A DNA stretch of 64,000 nucleotides from Flammula alnicola (GCA_015499995.1 JADNRV010000059.1:237529-301528); one strand, 5' to 3'; positions 1 to 10,985 are shown, numbered from the stretch's first letter. The notes: generated by a model not told the origin, from the sequence alone. Made by a program: numbers and translations.

Positions 1-705
1 GCTTTAGAAGCTCTCGGAAGGCTTTTGCTGCAAATTGAGGGCCACGGTCGGACCTGAGGCTGTCAGGTAATCCGAATCTTCTGTACAGATTGTCCAAGAG
101 TAGGTGTCCAGTCTCTTCTTGTGTGACTGAAGTGGAGCAAGGAATGGTAATCACCCCCCCTGTAAGACCATGGTCAACCATGACCAGTACAGCATCTTTT
201 CCGTTGATCTCGGGCAATCCAGTGATGAAATTCATTGTTGGATCGGCAAAGGGTCGTTTTGAGTGTGCGGCTTCTTGTGCTATTAAGGCCGGATGTGACA
301 GATTCCTGTTGATCTTGAATTGTTGACAGATTCTGCATCCTTTTACATAGGATTTCATGAAGGTTCACATACCAGGCCACCAGTAATGTTCTCATATAGC
401 GTTATACGTTTCGAGTTCCCCCGGGTGCCCAGCCATTAGTGGTTCATGATATCTTTCCACGATTTTGCGTCGCAGTGTTTGACTATTAGGAATATAGTTT
501 TTCTTTTATAGAACAATAATCGCTTTCCGTTATGTTCGGCAGTGGTCCAGTCCGCTAGTCCTTTTTGCAGGTTTCGTGGTCCATCCTCCAGCAGTATTCT
601 GAGCGCTTCTGCTGCTTCGGTGTTGAGGTTTGGGGAGTTGGCAATCTTTTCCTGTAGTTTGAGGTCTATAAGGTTTACGAAGAGGCCCTCGGGCAAGAAG
701 GTCAT
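1..705 (-). pseudogene. pol: Integrase region of T1 pol (partial, broken)
   Basis: Reading leftward from 705, a linker typical of the RNase H-integrase junction (436-705) is followed by a zinc-binding HHCC part (YHEPLMAGHPGE near 430-450, then CRICQQF) and the DDE core. The usual 'MDFITGLP' block reads MNFITGLP (about 219-245), so the first catalytic Asp appears to be Asn. The second Asp is present in SDRGPQF (about 30-50). The third catalytic residue lies beyond base 1. Several stops interrupt the frame, including TGA codons that sit where CGA (Arg) would be expected. It would have encoded the enzyme that inserts element cDNA into the host genome. Confidence 0.8.
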
Positions 706-744
706 GTCATTATTGTCAGTATCATTGTCTGGGATATGGTCTGG

Positions 745-1455
745 TCATCGGAATAGTGTGTCGGATTGGATGATTTTATTTCCTGCTTGGTGGACCAGTT
801 TGACATCATATTCCGAGAGGAATAGGGACCAGCGTGCTTGTCGTCTGTTCAGTTTCTGGGCGGAACGGAAGTAGGTCAGGTTCTTGTGGTCAGACAGGAT
901 GGTAGTTGTGAACAGTGATCCTTGGATGTAGTGCCGCCATTCTTGCATTGCTCGGATGATCGCCAGAAGTTCTCGGTCATAGATTTCATAGTTTCGTTCT
1001 GCCGGTGAGAAAGTTTTCGAGATGAATGCACATGGGTGTCTGGCACTGTTTGTGTCCAATTGTGAGAGTACAGCACCTGATGCATATTTTGATGCATCGC
1101 ACTCTATCTGGAAAGGTTTGGTCGTGTCTGGCATCAGGAGTACAGGTTCCTCAGTGAAGCACCTCTTCAGGGTGTTAAAGGCCTCTTGTGCGGCTTCCAT
1201 CCGGCGTCCATTGAAGGGTTGGTCTTTCTTTAATAGTTCATTCATGGAATGGGCTATTTCAGAATAGGCTCTGATGAATTTTCGGTAGAAGTTTCCGAAT
1301 CTGAAGAATGATCGAACTTGTTTGAGCATTTTCAGTACTGGCCAGTCCGCGATGCCTTTGAGTTTGGCAGAATCCATCTTAATTTGTCCTTCTTCAATGA
1401 TCATGCCTAGGTATTCCATGGTAGGCAGTTCAAAGAAGCATTTCTCGGGTTTCAA
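745..1455 (-). pseudogene. pol: RT thumb/connection and RNase H region of T1 pol
   Basis: A 236-codon open stretch begins with the end of the reverse transcriptase (KPEKCFFELPTMEYLGMII, the conserved block after the palm) and continues into RNase H. RNase H landmarks are QIECDASKYASGAVLSQ (first Asp), the Glu in YEIYDRELLAIIRAM and ILSDHKNLTYF (later Asp). It ends with the conserved 'ADxLSR' region written as SDTLFR, then a TGA where CGA is expected. RNase H would degrade the RNA strand of the RNA/DNA hybrid during reverse transcription. It is out of frame with the upstream RT piece. Confidence 0.85.
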
Positions 1456-1509
1456 AAAGAGGTCATTTTCTCGAAGCCGTTGTAAGACCCGTCTGGTATA
1501 TTCTTTGAG

Positions 1510-2004
1510 TCATTCTTTGCTCTTAGAAAAAAGCAGGATGTTGTCCATGTAGATAATTATCCAGTGTTCAACTTGGGTGTTGGCGGTCATATCCTTGAAC
1601 ATGTCGTCCATCATGGATTGGAAGGCCGCCGGCAAGTTGCACATCCCAAAGAACATAACAGTGGGTTCGAATAGTCCTTTGTTTGTCTTGAACGCCACTT
1701 TCCATTGGTCTCCATCTCGGATCCGAATATTGTTGTAGCCCCAACGCACATCTAGTTTCGTGAAGTATTTGGCCCCTTTGAGCTTGTCCATAAGCTCAGG
1801 AATGAGGGGTAACAGATAGGCATTTTTGATTGTCCAGTCATTTAGAAATCGATAGTCTTGACAGGGTCTTAGGGATCCATCCTTCTTCGAGGTGAAAAAG
1901 AAGGGTGATGCCATAGGCAAGATCGAGGGTCGGATATAGCCTTTGTCGAGGTTTACTTCTTCGACCCGGTGACAAGGCATAGGTCTTGAATGATTTTGGC
2001 TCAA
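1510..2004 (-). pseudogene. pol: Reverse transcriptase core of T1 pol, catalytic YMDN
   Basis: This 165-codon stretch holds the fingers and palm of a gypsy-type reverse transcriptase: [20 protein letters not shown], then [16 protein letters not shown] (first catalytic Asp in KLDV), then [18 protein letters not shown]. The active-site box that should read Y-x-D-D is YMDN (about 1540-1551), so one of the two metal-binding aspartates is missing. The change is GAC to AAC inside a GACGAC context, a CpG-to-CpA transition. The codons 5' of this piece are in another frame, overlapping the protease/linker ORF. Confidence 0.88.
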
Positions 2005-2850
2005 AGCCTTCCTTCATCTTGATCTTGTGGTCCCAAGGTCGAAATTCAGAGAAGCGAGATGCCGCTTGTTTGTCAAAGATGTCCAAGTATTCGTGGTATT
2101 CTGCTGGTATCATCTCTTCCAGGGTCTTCTCTTCCTTGGGCTTTTCTTGAGCAAAGGCAAAGGTCTGAGCTTGAGTTGTTTTGGCGTTGATCCAAGTCTC
2201 CTTCACTTCTTCGGTAAGTTCGCTATCGATAAAAGAAATTACTAGGTCGTTTGTGGTGTCTGTCTCCAGGTGGGATTCTTCCAGGGTTTCCTCAACAGTC
2301 CTCTTCGATATGGGAGTAAACTCCTCGTACGTGGGGCTCCTGTCAAGTTCTGAACCCGTGGATAGTTTGTCAAGATGTAGGTCCATTTCATCTGATGAAG
2401 GAGTGAAACCCCTTTGTGGTTCCTTTGCTGGTTGGGTCCTAAGGAGTCGAATGAATACATCCCTGAATTTGCGAAGGAAGTTCTTAATTTTCTCTCTCCA
2501 GGTCAGAGTTCCCAGTTCCCAGTCAATGTTCGGGTTTCGTTTTCGGAGCCAAGGGAAGCCTAGAATGATTTTCTGCTTCCCGAGGCCAGTGACTAAAAGT
2601 CGGGTCAGGTCCGTTCTTCCGTTGATGGTGAGGTTGATGATGACATAGTATGATATCATTCCTTCCTTATTAGGTGTTCCGTCCACGTTCTTGGCTTTGA
2701 TCGGTCTCCAAAGCCATCGTAGTTTCAGTCCAAGAGAGTTCGCAAATTGCTGGTGGATGAATTATCTGCCAGCACCTGAGTCCAGGAGGGCAGTGGTTCC
2801 AACGATTTTTCATTGTTCTGACTTTTGCACGAGAGAAAGCATGGTAATTG
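1838..2850 (-). pseudogene. pol: Retropepsin and linker of T1 pol
   Basis: The aspartic protease signature ALLDSGAG is read on the minus strand at about 2780-2805, followed by a flap-like segment and KIILGFPWLRKRNPNIDW, the ILG-type C-terminal protease motif with its usual downstream NPxIDW. A long, charged linker then leads to the reverse transcriptase. Two stops fall immediately around the active site: a TGA just before KIVGTT and a TAA after DSGAGR. The enzyme would mature the gag-pol polyprotein. Confidence 0.75.
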
Positions 2851-3056
2851 CATGGTTTGATTCTCGATCTCGGCTACTAATACAGAGTGAATAGAAAGAT
2901 AGGGAGAGACTGACGTTGGGCAGCATCTCCCTATTCAAAACCCTTGCGTCCTTCAGCCAAGTCATCCAGGCAGGTGTCTTTCTCTTCGGTATCCAATTCC
3001 TCGATGAGTGAATGGATGTGGGCACTGGTCTGCCTACCAGTGAGTTTCTTCTTTGG

Positions 3057-3797
3057 TGGATCATATCATTGAGGACAGTTCAGGAGTGGCTGCGACGGGG
3101 AGTTGTTCTCAGGTGGCTGATCGAGTTACTCGTGACCTAGCTTGCGAAGCTACTGTCAGTCGAGTTACTGAGGATTTCGGAGGCGTTGTGCAGGCTCGGA
3201 CTCTGAGGAGTCCTACTGCAATGAGTGTCGGCGTTCAAGAGGTAGTCGACCACTAGATAGTGGTGGAAAGAAGTAGAAGCTAGTTCTTTTGTTACGACTA
3301 GCAAGAAACAATGTGATTGCGACGTCGGAGTCCAACAATCAGTAATTCCAAAGTCGTGTCAAGAAGTCCTAGATTGGATCATTCGCACTTAGAGGCTCAG
3401 ACGAGCTTAAGTGATCGTGTCTAGAGGCTCAGACGAGCTTAAGTGATCGTGTCTAGAGGCTCGACGAGCTTAGATGTTCGTGGCAAGGAGAGAGGCAAGA
3501 CAATGAAGCTTAGATTCTCAAGAACTAGCTAAAGTACAGGATTGTGTATCTACTGTATATATACTAGTCGAGAGTGCGCACAGACCAATGAGGTATGACT
3601 CCTACTACTGTCAAAAGGAGTCAGAAAGAGAAAGAAAGTCATCTCGATGATGTTGAAGTCGTCGAGGCTATTTATAGTACAGTAATCGAAATAGAACATA
3701 CTAAAGATAGGATGGCTAGATAAGGTAATAGTCCAGATACTAATACAAAGATAGAAAAGAAAGAGAAAAATAGATGCATTGGGAACGGACCGTAACA
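3057..3797 (-). mobile_element. LTR-like insertion (probable solo LTR)
   Basis: On the minus strand this interval starts TGTTACGGTCCG and ends ATGATCCA, so it is bounded by TG...CA. It separates two halves of the T1 polyprotein that would otherwise join: an acidic gag-pol N-terminal part ending near 3798 and a Lys/Thr-rich part resuming near 3056. It has no long coding frame and contains a 32-bp tandem repeat. Target-site duplication is not convincing (TTTGG versus TTCTG), so exact borders are uncertain. Confidence 0.5.
3390..3482. repeat. 32-bp tandem repeat, about three units
   Basis: Two identical 32-bp units (3390-3421 and 3422-3453), each starting TAGAGGCTCAGACGAGC, are followed by a third shortened and diverged unit (3454-3482). 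The repeat lies inside the LTR-like insertion at 3057-3797, where short direct repeats often sit in the U3 part. No function can be assigned. Confidence 0.85.
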
Positions 3798-3804
3798 TTC
3801 TGAT

Positions 3805-4407
3805 TCTTCTATTTCTACTTGACTCTTGTGGTTTCTGTCCTCAGGGGCCTTGGGTCTTCTGGAAGAGGTCAGTTTTTTTGCAGTCCCAGGCTTTCCCATC
3901 CTCGAACTATTCAAAAACCTGACAGTTCTCTTCTTTCTCTTCAATCCCATCCAGGGGTGAGGGTTGCCTGTCTTCTGCTATCATTCTATCCATAATTTCT
4001 CTTCCTAGTAGCTGTGCCAACCCATTTAATAATTGTGAAACCCTTGGATCTTGCATGTCTTGTAGCATCATATCCTGGGTTTGGTCACCTCCATGATAGA
4101 AGGATTGCATATTTACTTTAGCCATTGGTATAATACCCGGCCTGGTTCTATACAACTGTTCAACCACTTCCTTGCATGATTTTTCACCATCTGTAGGTAG
4201 TGGTGAACCATCAGGTAGCTTTAACCACTTGTCTACATGCTTGATCCATTTCAGATCCAAGTGTTTAAGCACGTGCAGACACTCATTCATCCTGTGTCCC
4301 ATTTTCTTACAATAGTAGCATCCGTCAGGATACTGTCTGCTACTACTAACTCCTGGGTTATATGCATTATTCCTTGGATATTGTTGTTGGTAAGAGTAAG
4401 GTTGCAA
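3805..4407 (-). pseudogene. gag: Gag C-terminal part with CCHC zinc knuckle (T1)
   Basis: The 166-codon frame from 4407 to 3907 contains a canonical retroviral-type zinc knuckle CYYCKKMGHRMNEC (C-x2-C-x4-H-x4-C, about 4300-4341), preceded by a Gln/Tyr/Pro-rich tract. A second frame from 3950 overlaps its end and carries a Lys/Arg-rich start (GLKRKKRTVRF) that should be the N-terminus of pol, giving a gag/pol overlap of about 40 nt. The N-terminal capsid part of gag is missing; upstream sequence is unrelated GGCC-rich repeat. Confidence 0.75.
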
Positions 4408-4439
4408 TGTTCCTGTTTGTGGCTAGATAGCTTGAGTTT

Positions 4440-4740
4440 TTATTGCTGAGATTAGCTGCTCAAAGTGTCAGTCCATCACTTGGCTGTACTGTCACATCTA
4501 GACTGTCCACAGTCCGGGCCTGGCCCTGCTGGGCCAGGGGCCAGGGCCACTCCATCCACCATTGGCCCAGCCTTCATAGGGGCCAGGGCCAAGGCCTAAC
4601 TGACCCGGCCCTCAGGGTCGACCATGGTCAGCCCGGGGCCAGCCCTCTTTTTTTGGGTTCCAATTTCAACTTTCAAGTTTGCATTTTATTATTAACATGT
4701 ATACTACCTAAGTAAATGTAATACAACTCTAACTTTTAGG
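4440..4740. repeat. GGCC-rich repeat with inverted subrepeats
   Basis: Between about 4500 and 4650 the sequence is built from variants of GGGCCAGGGCC, in both orientations, so it can fold into several short GC-rich stems. It differs sharply in base composition from the flanking AT-rich DNA and carries no protein signature. It may be the subterminal part of a miniature DNA transposon, but no terminal repeat or target duplication was found. Confidence 0.5.
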
Positions 4741-5195
4741 GTGGAGGTGCCAAGGGTGCAAGAGGTGGCTCCTCATGGTCATATCAAGATAGCAGTAGCA
4801 ACCCCTCGTCACACAGAGGAGGTGCACACCTGCGGCATTGTGGCATCCTCATGGCATTGAGACAGCAGTAGCAACTGCTATTGCTGGTTGCTACTGCTTC
4901 TCCTCATTGCCCATTGTGTCCCCATCATCGTTGCACGTCGACATCATGGCATCAAGATGATGAGCAGCAGTAGCTGCTGCTCTGCATCATCGTTGCATAT
5001 CAGCATCATGGCATTGAGACAGGAGGAGCAGCAGCAGTCACTACTGCTGCTCCTTGTCCGATGTCACCTGTTGCATCCACGACATCATTGCATGTCGATG
5101 TCATAGCATCGAGATGAGGAGCAGCAGTAAGAGGAGCAGCAGTAGCGACCTACTGCTGCTCCTCATCGCCTGTTGCATCCACATCATCGTTGCAC
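4741..5195. repeat. Imperfect tandem repeat, roughly 100-bp period, GCAGCAGTAG-rich
   Basis: Blocks of the form 'CATCATCGTTGCA...GACATCATGGCAT...GAGAT-GAGGAGCAGCAGTAG...CTGCTGCTCCTCAT' recur four to five times with variation. Each block contains a GAGCAGCAGTAG arm and its complement CTACTGCTGCTC, so single strands can form hairpins. The repeat stops exactly at the start of LTR A (5198). There is no open frame supported by composition or similarity. Confidence 0.7.
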
Positions 5196-5197
5196 AT

Positions 5198-6635
5198 TGA
5201 TAGGGTTGCAAACTGGCCACGCGTGAATTTCGCAATATATCATCTTTTACTTATGGAATATAACTGAGACAGAGAGACTATAACGCACCCAAGTTAGTAG
5301 TATAAGGCCTAGCTATGCCACTACTAGTTGTCATATAACCTGTGACAATGGTAATCAGACATGGTTCAGAGCTAGCTGAGTCTGAATGATAAGCCGAGAG
5401 ACAGTTAAAAGTTATCAGGCAGTGAAATATAGAACACATAAGTCATAAATGACTAGCGAGGCCTAAACGCACCATGGGGAATAAATTAAAAAGACTTCTG
5501 GCTGCTTTGGAAATAGTGCACGGGGAATTCAATACAATCAGTGTATTGCTGAAAAGCTAGCTACAAAATACTACAGCTAGGAGTACAAGAAGCAGCTAGC
5601 TAGCATGCGGCAAAAGCGCAAATGACTACTAGTGAGCGTATCTTGTGAATTACTGTGAGATGCACGAGATGCAGATGCGTTAGTTAGACGCACACTCTAC
5701 CCTCTAACCAGGGGACTACCAAAAGTGGTAATAGGACAAGAAAGGAAAGAAGAAACTGGCACCAATGATGGCCATGGATCCGGAATAAAGCGGCACTGCT
5801 AGCTGGGATGCACACATGATGCGCATGGGATGTGGAAGTCAGGAGCATCCTAGCGCACTAAAATGGGATGAATTTCCAAATCCTTGACCTCTATCTGGTC
5901 ACCTGGAATACTCAACCCTATACCCATTGCCTGCAGGCATTATTTACATGAGATAAGAATGTTTTACACTATTTTATTCGCATACTAGAACCACACATAG
6001 CTGTAGTATAAAAGATGTACCTCTGTAGCTAGTTACCTTAAGCAATCTCTTCCCTGTTTTATTTCGAGCTAAGACGCAGTGTCTAGTAAGAAAGAAGGTG
6101 AATAAAGGATCAGTTTGACTTCAATAGAGTTTGTTTGAAGCCAGAGAAGGCATAGTTAATAAAAGAGAAAGCTCTTGAGGACAAGGTCCAAGAATTTAGA
6201 AGCCAGAGTGTGCTTAAGAGTCAGAAACAGAGTCCACAGTGGGCTAGCAGATTGTTTAGAAGGTAGCGCACAGTGCGGCCTTAGTTTTAGATGAGTTCCC
6301 AAAGCTTCAGAGCAGCTAGTGCTTCAAAATTTGAGCTAGCAGCATCCTAGAGAGTTCCTCTCAAATAAAACCCATAAAATCAATAAAACTGTTTATCCCT
6401 GTGATAAAACGAGGCTTGAAACTACAATAAAACATGTATTTGAATAATCCCTCATACCCACTTAAACGAACTGTGAGGCACTGTCTACAAGTCAGCTAGT
6501 TGAACAAAATAGACATTGTGGAGCAAAGCACACTACATATTTCTAAAGCTAGCAGAGCATCGCTCAACCTGGTTAGGATCTCGCTCCACAGTTGTGTGTG
6601 TTGTTTAGGTCACTGAGTGCATAGTGGGTCTCTCA
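5198..6635 (+). mobile_element. LTR 'A' (same family as LTR B)
   Basis: This 1,438-bp block begins TGATAGGG and ends GGGTCTCTCA. It matches 56616-58076 along its whole length in the same orientation; similarity stops at both borders together. LTR B is a 3' LTR with a polypurine tract on its left, which fixes the element sense as plus for this family. Copy A has no polypurine tract on its left and no primer-binding site on its right, so it is most likely a solo LTR or recombination product. It overlaps the 3' end of the neighbouring minus-strand gene by 31 bp. Confidence 0.85.
6007..6013 (+). promoter_or_regulatory. TATA box of LTR A
   Basis: TATAAAA lies in a well conserved part of the LTR (AGCTGTAGTATAAAAGATG), matched exactly in LTR B at 57426-57432. 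Position and orientation suit a Pol II start for the plus-sense element. Confidence 0.55.
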
Positions 6636-8256
6636 TCAGTATTGACAGACCCAGGAGTTTCATCAGTGTCAGGAGCGCTCTCTTGAGGAGGGACGATGCG
6701 AGGTAGAAAATGATGGTCAGGATGAGGGAACCAGCTGGGAGTTGGGACGCCCTCTAGCAAAGAAGCTAGCTCGGACAGGGAAGTCCTCAAATTAGGGTGC
6801 AGATCAGTGGGAGGCAATGAGCCAGGAGCTGAGGCAGACAAAACGTCGACCAAGGCTGCCATGGCATCATTATCCTCAACATATAAATCCTGGAAAGAAT
6901 TGTCGGGGTCCGTCACGACTAAGCGATGCAAGATACCAGAAATCTCACGCAATAACATGGACATTTTGAGCTCGCTCTGGCAGAGGTATTTGCGCTGTAC
7001 CAAATTCAGAGCGCCAGTATGATGAAGTTGGCCAAAGAGATTTTGAAGATCTAAAGAATACATGATTAGCCCAGGGAAAATGCAAAAGACAGAAAGCAAG
7101 GTACTTACTGGTCAGGGACACCTGGCTGACCTCCACAGAAGCTTTGAACTCATGGGCTTGATCCTTGAGTTTTGCTTGGAAGGAACAGATTCCATGGTAA
7201 TTCCTCTTGCAATGAAGGCAGTCATGCTCACCTGCTGGGACAACACACTCCTCAGGTTTTAATCCCTTGAGATGGCATGCAGTGCACACAGGAGGTGCCT
7301 GGTGTACAAATAATAAAGATACATGATCAAAAAGAAAGAACAAGATATAAAGTAGGAATGAGACTCACCAAAGTCATCAGTCCATTACCCAGGAGCAAGG
7401 TAAACTGCTCAGTGAGGAGTCTGCTCGAGGGAGCTGAATCCAGCTCTGAAATGGGAGTATCGGTCTCAAGCTGTGGATGCTTGCTTCTGGCATTGCTGAG
7501 TGCGGCAACCTTATGCTTCAAGGATTTAGGAGGAGGGGTAGAAATGTCCAGGATGACCCGAGAACCAGATGCGACCCCAGGGAGAGCCTGTTGGTGATGG
7601 AAATATGCAAGTCAAATGGCCGCAGCGCGATCAGCAAGCACCGAGCGATCAACGTCCAGAGTCTCCACCGGTCTTGATACAACATCTAGATGAGAAGCTG
7701 CCACTAGTCGAGCAGCCACAGCACGAGTCGTCGGTGCATGAGGAGGAGATGGGGATGTATGGGCATGTGCTTTACCCTTGTAATTCTTGGAAGGATGAGG
7801 GGGTGGTTCGAGCAGAGAATGCAACCTGTCCCCAGAGTCCTCCCTCGCAGAAAGAGCGAGCAGCGAGGGCAGTGGCAGACTTGCCTCATCACCACCCAAG
7901 TCCATACCGTCTGCTATAAGGACAGGTTAAACAAACACAATAATGAGATAAGGAGATAGGAAAAATATGTACCGGGGGTGACTTCAGCAGCCTCTGTCGC
8001 TGGTTGCACAGCAGGAGATGGTGGTGGCGAGGGACACATTGCATCCAGATCCATCCCTGGGACAGCAGCTAAAGAAAGAAAAAGAAGTAAATAGTCTGAT
8101 AGGCTATAATAGGAAAAACTATGCACCAAGAAGAGCCTGGGTGGCCTCCACAACTGGGGAAGAGATCCACTCTGCATCCAAAAGGCGCTGGGCCGTACCA
8201 ACGTACTGGGGATAGGGAGAGTCTGCTGTCAAACCTGCGCCCGAGACCCAATCAGC
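6605..8256 (-). pseudogene. Multi-exon antisense gene of element C, six-Cys protein, 5' end cut off by an LTR
   Basis: Six exon-like stretches separated by short introns read on the minus strand: about 8256-8128, 8069-7975, 7914-7620, 7589-7372, 7299-7112 and 7051-6605. Several junctions are clean GT...AG (for example the intron between 7371 and 7300). The fifth exon carries six cysteines, C-x2-C-x10-C-x8-C-x2-C-x7-C, starting at VCTACHLKG, the same pattern as in the genes at 54176-56146 and 18804-20836. The second and third exons are Pro/Ser-rich. The C-terminal exon is acidic and rich in Leu. An E-family LTR (8257-9670) interrupts exon 1. Function is unknown; the cysteine pattern suggests metal binding. 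Confidence 0.65.
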
Positions 8257-9670
8257 ATGCAGGGGATAAAAACACGTTCCACTCATGAAATTTCGCGATT
8301 TCCCAATCAATCAAACTATTACACTAGGATAATGAGAGTAGGCAGCATATCTCGTGCTGGCCGACTAAGTGGATTACACGCGGGAAACCACATAACCTAG
8401 TACAACGGAAGTAACTATCTACGGTCCGGCGGGCCTAGCTAGTAAGCTCAGAAGTACGCGTAGAACTAAGGTTGATGCCAAAGAAGCATGACCTCCATGT
8501 GTACCTACGAATCAAACAAGAGGCTTCGACCGGAGGAACCCATGTAGAATGAGAATCCTGAAGCCTTGAGGCGCTCAGAGTCTAATATGGATGTGGCATT
8601 AGACGCATCAATTGCGACCCAAAGAACATGTGACTGGATAATGCCCATTGTCCAATGCACCCACCTGTCAGATATCTGCGTAGAACGGTCGAGTAATTCA
8701 GTTCCGAATAAACCGATCTCTCGAAGATCATATCATTATAAAGTACGTGGGGAACGCCGCTATAGAGGCGGCAGTTCGGACTTGACCAACGACCATGCTG
8801 CACCGGCAAAAGAGAAACCCGTGCTAAATGTGCCGTGCATCCCAATCGGGCAATAATGTGTCTAAATGTGGACACAACTGTATTGACCCCAAAAGAGGGT
8901 GTTCCGCGACATAGCAGTTCATCCTTGAAACCAAAACATATGCCAGAAATGGGGACTCACCAGTTACCGTTACCGAATGGACCTGTAATCACAACACCAT
9001 GAACCAGTAGAAATAGCGCTATTAGATGCATAGAATCATATGCAACATGTAGGGGCTTGGCCCTCAGTAGGTATAAAATATGCTTGTAACACACATAGTA
9101 GAGTAGGCAATCCACCCCGCAGTTGACGCTTTAAAACCAGTGAAAACACCTAAGGGAATGATTAAACCTTGTCGCACCAGACCCAATTTAATAAAAGACC
9201 AACGTTTGACGCTTCAAAACAGCTTTGCGATCACTGCAAGTTTGAGAAGTAGTTAACTAGAGTTTGACGCATGTTTCTGTAAAGTGTAGCATGCGCCTGT
9301 CATGACCACGTGAAAGTTGTAGTGCATACTCGTCGTGGTCCCTGCATGAAAGTTACAGGTTGTTAAAGTCAAGTTAAAGTCAAGTTCATACCAGTTGTCA
9401 AGTTAAAGGAAGTCCGAGTTTGGCATTGTTTGAGTTAGAAAGTCACCACACCAAGTTCTACAGAACTAAAACCCACCCCATACCAAAACCCACATAGACT
9501 TGTTTTACAAGTCGAAGCACTTCTCCTTTTTCATACTTTACCCCCGAGACTCGCACACAAGACTACGTCTAGTCAAGTTGTTGGTTTTGTGGTTTGGTTG
9601 TGTTGAGTGTAGAGTTCTTTCTGCACCGCTAGCTAGATCATTTCCAATGTAGACGAAACCTAGCACTTTA
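8257..9670 (+). mobile_element. E-family LTR, copy 4 (plus sense), CpG-poor
   Basis: This is the reverse complement of the LTRs at 16883-18329 and 30438-31881, with many substitutions. It starts TGCAGGGG, where the family starts TGATGGGG, and ends CCTAGCACTTTA. It splits the antisense gene of element C from its own promoter region. TATAAAA at 9072-9078 matches the family TATA box. Most differences from the LTRs of element E are CG to TG or CA, so this copy is old or strongly methylated. No target-site duplication is recognisable. Confidence 0.85.
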
Positions 9671-9903
9671 GCGCTTACCGAGGATCAGGATCAGCAATGA
9701 TTAAGGAAACTATTCCTAGGATGGAAAGACCTTAGAACACAAGTTGGCAACTTAAGAAAGCTTGCTAGATAGAAAGTCTTCACCGTGCTTCTCATTACAA
9801 CAACAAGCTTTGTCGTGAGAATGTACGTGCTCCTAAAAGATTGCATAGGCAAATGTTGAACAGAGAAACAAGAATAAGAGACCCTTGATAGTGTGCAATA
9901 AGG
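9671..9903. other. Remnant 5' region of the element C antisense gene
   Basis: This 233-bp stretch lies between the inserted LTR and the hairpin/polypurine tract of element C. It corresponds in position to the 5' flank of the antisense genes in E and B. I see no credible protein in it, although a minus-strand open frame of 77 codons covers most of it. Confidence 0.4.
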
Positions 9904-9940
9904 TTGACTGAGGACAGTCAAAATCTAAGTTGGGGGGAGA
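9904..9940 (+). promoter_or_regulatory. Inverted repeat plus polypurine tract of element C
   Basis: TTGACTG-AGGA-CAGTCAA (9904-9921) is a perfect 7-bp inverted repeat. Ten bases later comes TTGGGGGGAGA (9930-9940), a polypurine tract, and then the LTR starts with TGAAGAG at 9941. In retrotransposons the polypurine tract primes plus-strand DNA synthesis next to the 3' LTR. The same pair recurs at 18330-18367, 21650-21687, 53595-53627 and 56580-56615. Confidence 0.75.
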
Positions 9941-10985
9941 TGAAGAGACCGCGAGCGGCTAGCTGTGAACGGACTACTATTCTTCTTACCTGAGCTATTT
10001 TTAGCACTTAGTAAAGCTTATAATGTAGTCTAAAATGTTACAAGTCCAGACATTACAATGACAAGACTACTAAGGACTAGAGGAAACTATGCAAGATAAC
10101 GAGGAAGGCGTGGTTTAATAAAGACATTATCATTAGTAACTAGTATTGAGATAATAGTCAATACATCTAATGAAGTGTACAGAAATAGGTGTCTTTCAGT
10201 AATATCTTAACCATCTGGCCTATACAGCGAGGGCACAGATCTCTAGATTAAAGAATGGACATCTAGGCACACTACAGGACAGGTCGTGTGACATTGCCAA
10301 GGGCATCAAGGACAGTGGAGCAGCTCGGGTAAAGCAGACACCCATAGACGCGCCTATAGCAACACCGATAAAAGCTCGGATCAGAGGGATACCTAATTGG
10401 AATACATACCATATCAGGTAATAACTGGGTACAGGAAGATTTCCGGGGTGCATAACTCGACATAGCGAGATCCCAGATGCACGCCAAGGGTACCAAGAGA
10501 CCGGGTACAGAGGACAAAGGGTTACAACCCTGATCACGAGGATTATCACGGACAGAATGTGTGTGGATTGCCCGGGCATCTCCGATGAGATGTAGGCGCA
10601 TCTATGCTCCGGTCAGTCCATAACCAATGACAGGACGAGATACTAATAAAAATGAAAGGTCACGAGCCTGTATACCATGCAGTCGAGGAGGATTAAGTCT
10701 TAGGCACTTAAGTTAGCCGAGCCGATGATGATCTAAGCTCCCGATCCATCCAAAAAGACATGATTAAGTGGATGAGCATGGAAACTGTACTCCACAGGCC
10801 GCCGCTCGCGCACAAATGCCCATGAAATCTCTATATTCTTGTCATTGCATCTATGTAATAATATATCATCTCAATAGTATATAAGCAGCTCTGTAATACC
10901 ATAGAATACAAGCAATTTACCACCCACGAGATACAAGTGCTTAAGAATTATACCCAGTGAGAATGCCAGCAGTTCCATTTGGCTC
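9941..10985 (+). mobile_element. 3' LTR 'C' (right border approximate)
   Basis: It begins TGAAGAGACC directly after a polypurine tract, as a 3' LTR should. A TATA-like AGTATATAAGC lies at about 10876. No second copy of this LTR is in the window, so the right end was set only by the probable TA/polyA side near ATGCCAGCA and is uncertain by perhaps 100 bp. The element body that should precede it is reduced to the antisense gene 6605-8256. Confidence 0.55.

Larger units (their letters stand above)
1..4407 (-). mobile_element. Decayed Ty3/gypsy element T1, truncated at the window edge
   Basis: Read on the minus strand, the pieces run gag zinc knuckle, protease, reverse transcriptase, RNase H, integrase, which is the Ty3/gypsy (Metaviridae) order. 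The integrase continues past base 1. No LTR of the element itself is visible: upstream of gag the sequence changes to GGCC-rich repeats at about 4430. The coding sequence is broken by many stops and frame changes, and an LTR-like insert (3057-3797) sits between gag and pol. Catalytic aspartates are lost in reverse transcriptase and probably in integrase, so this copy is dead. Confidence 0.85.

Noticed and set aside
3390..3482. CRISPR-like array
   Set aside because: Three directly abutting units with no spacers, inside an LTR-like element of a eukaryote.
5198..6635. LTR A as the 5' LTR of an element ending at LTR B
   Set aside because: No primer-binding site follows A, no polypurine tract fits, and 50 kb of unrelated elements in both orientations lie between.
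9691..9921. Minus-strand frame of 76 codons beside LTR C
   Set aside because: No motif, and it covers the hairpin and polypurine region; most likely chance.
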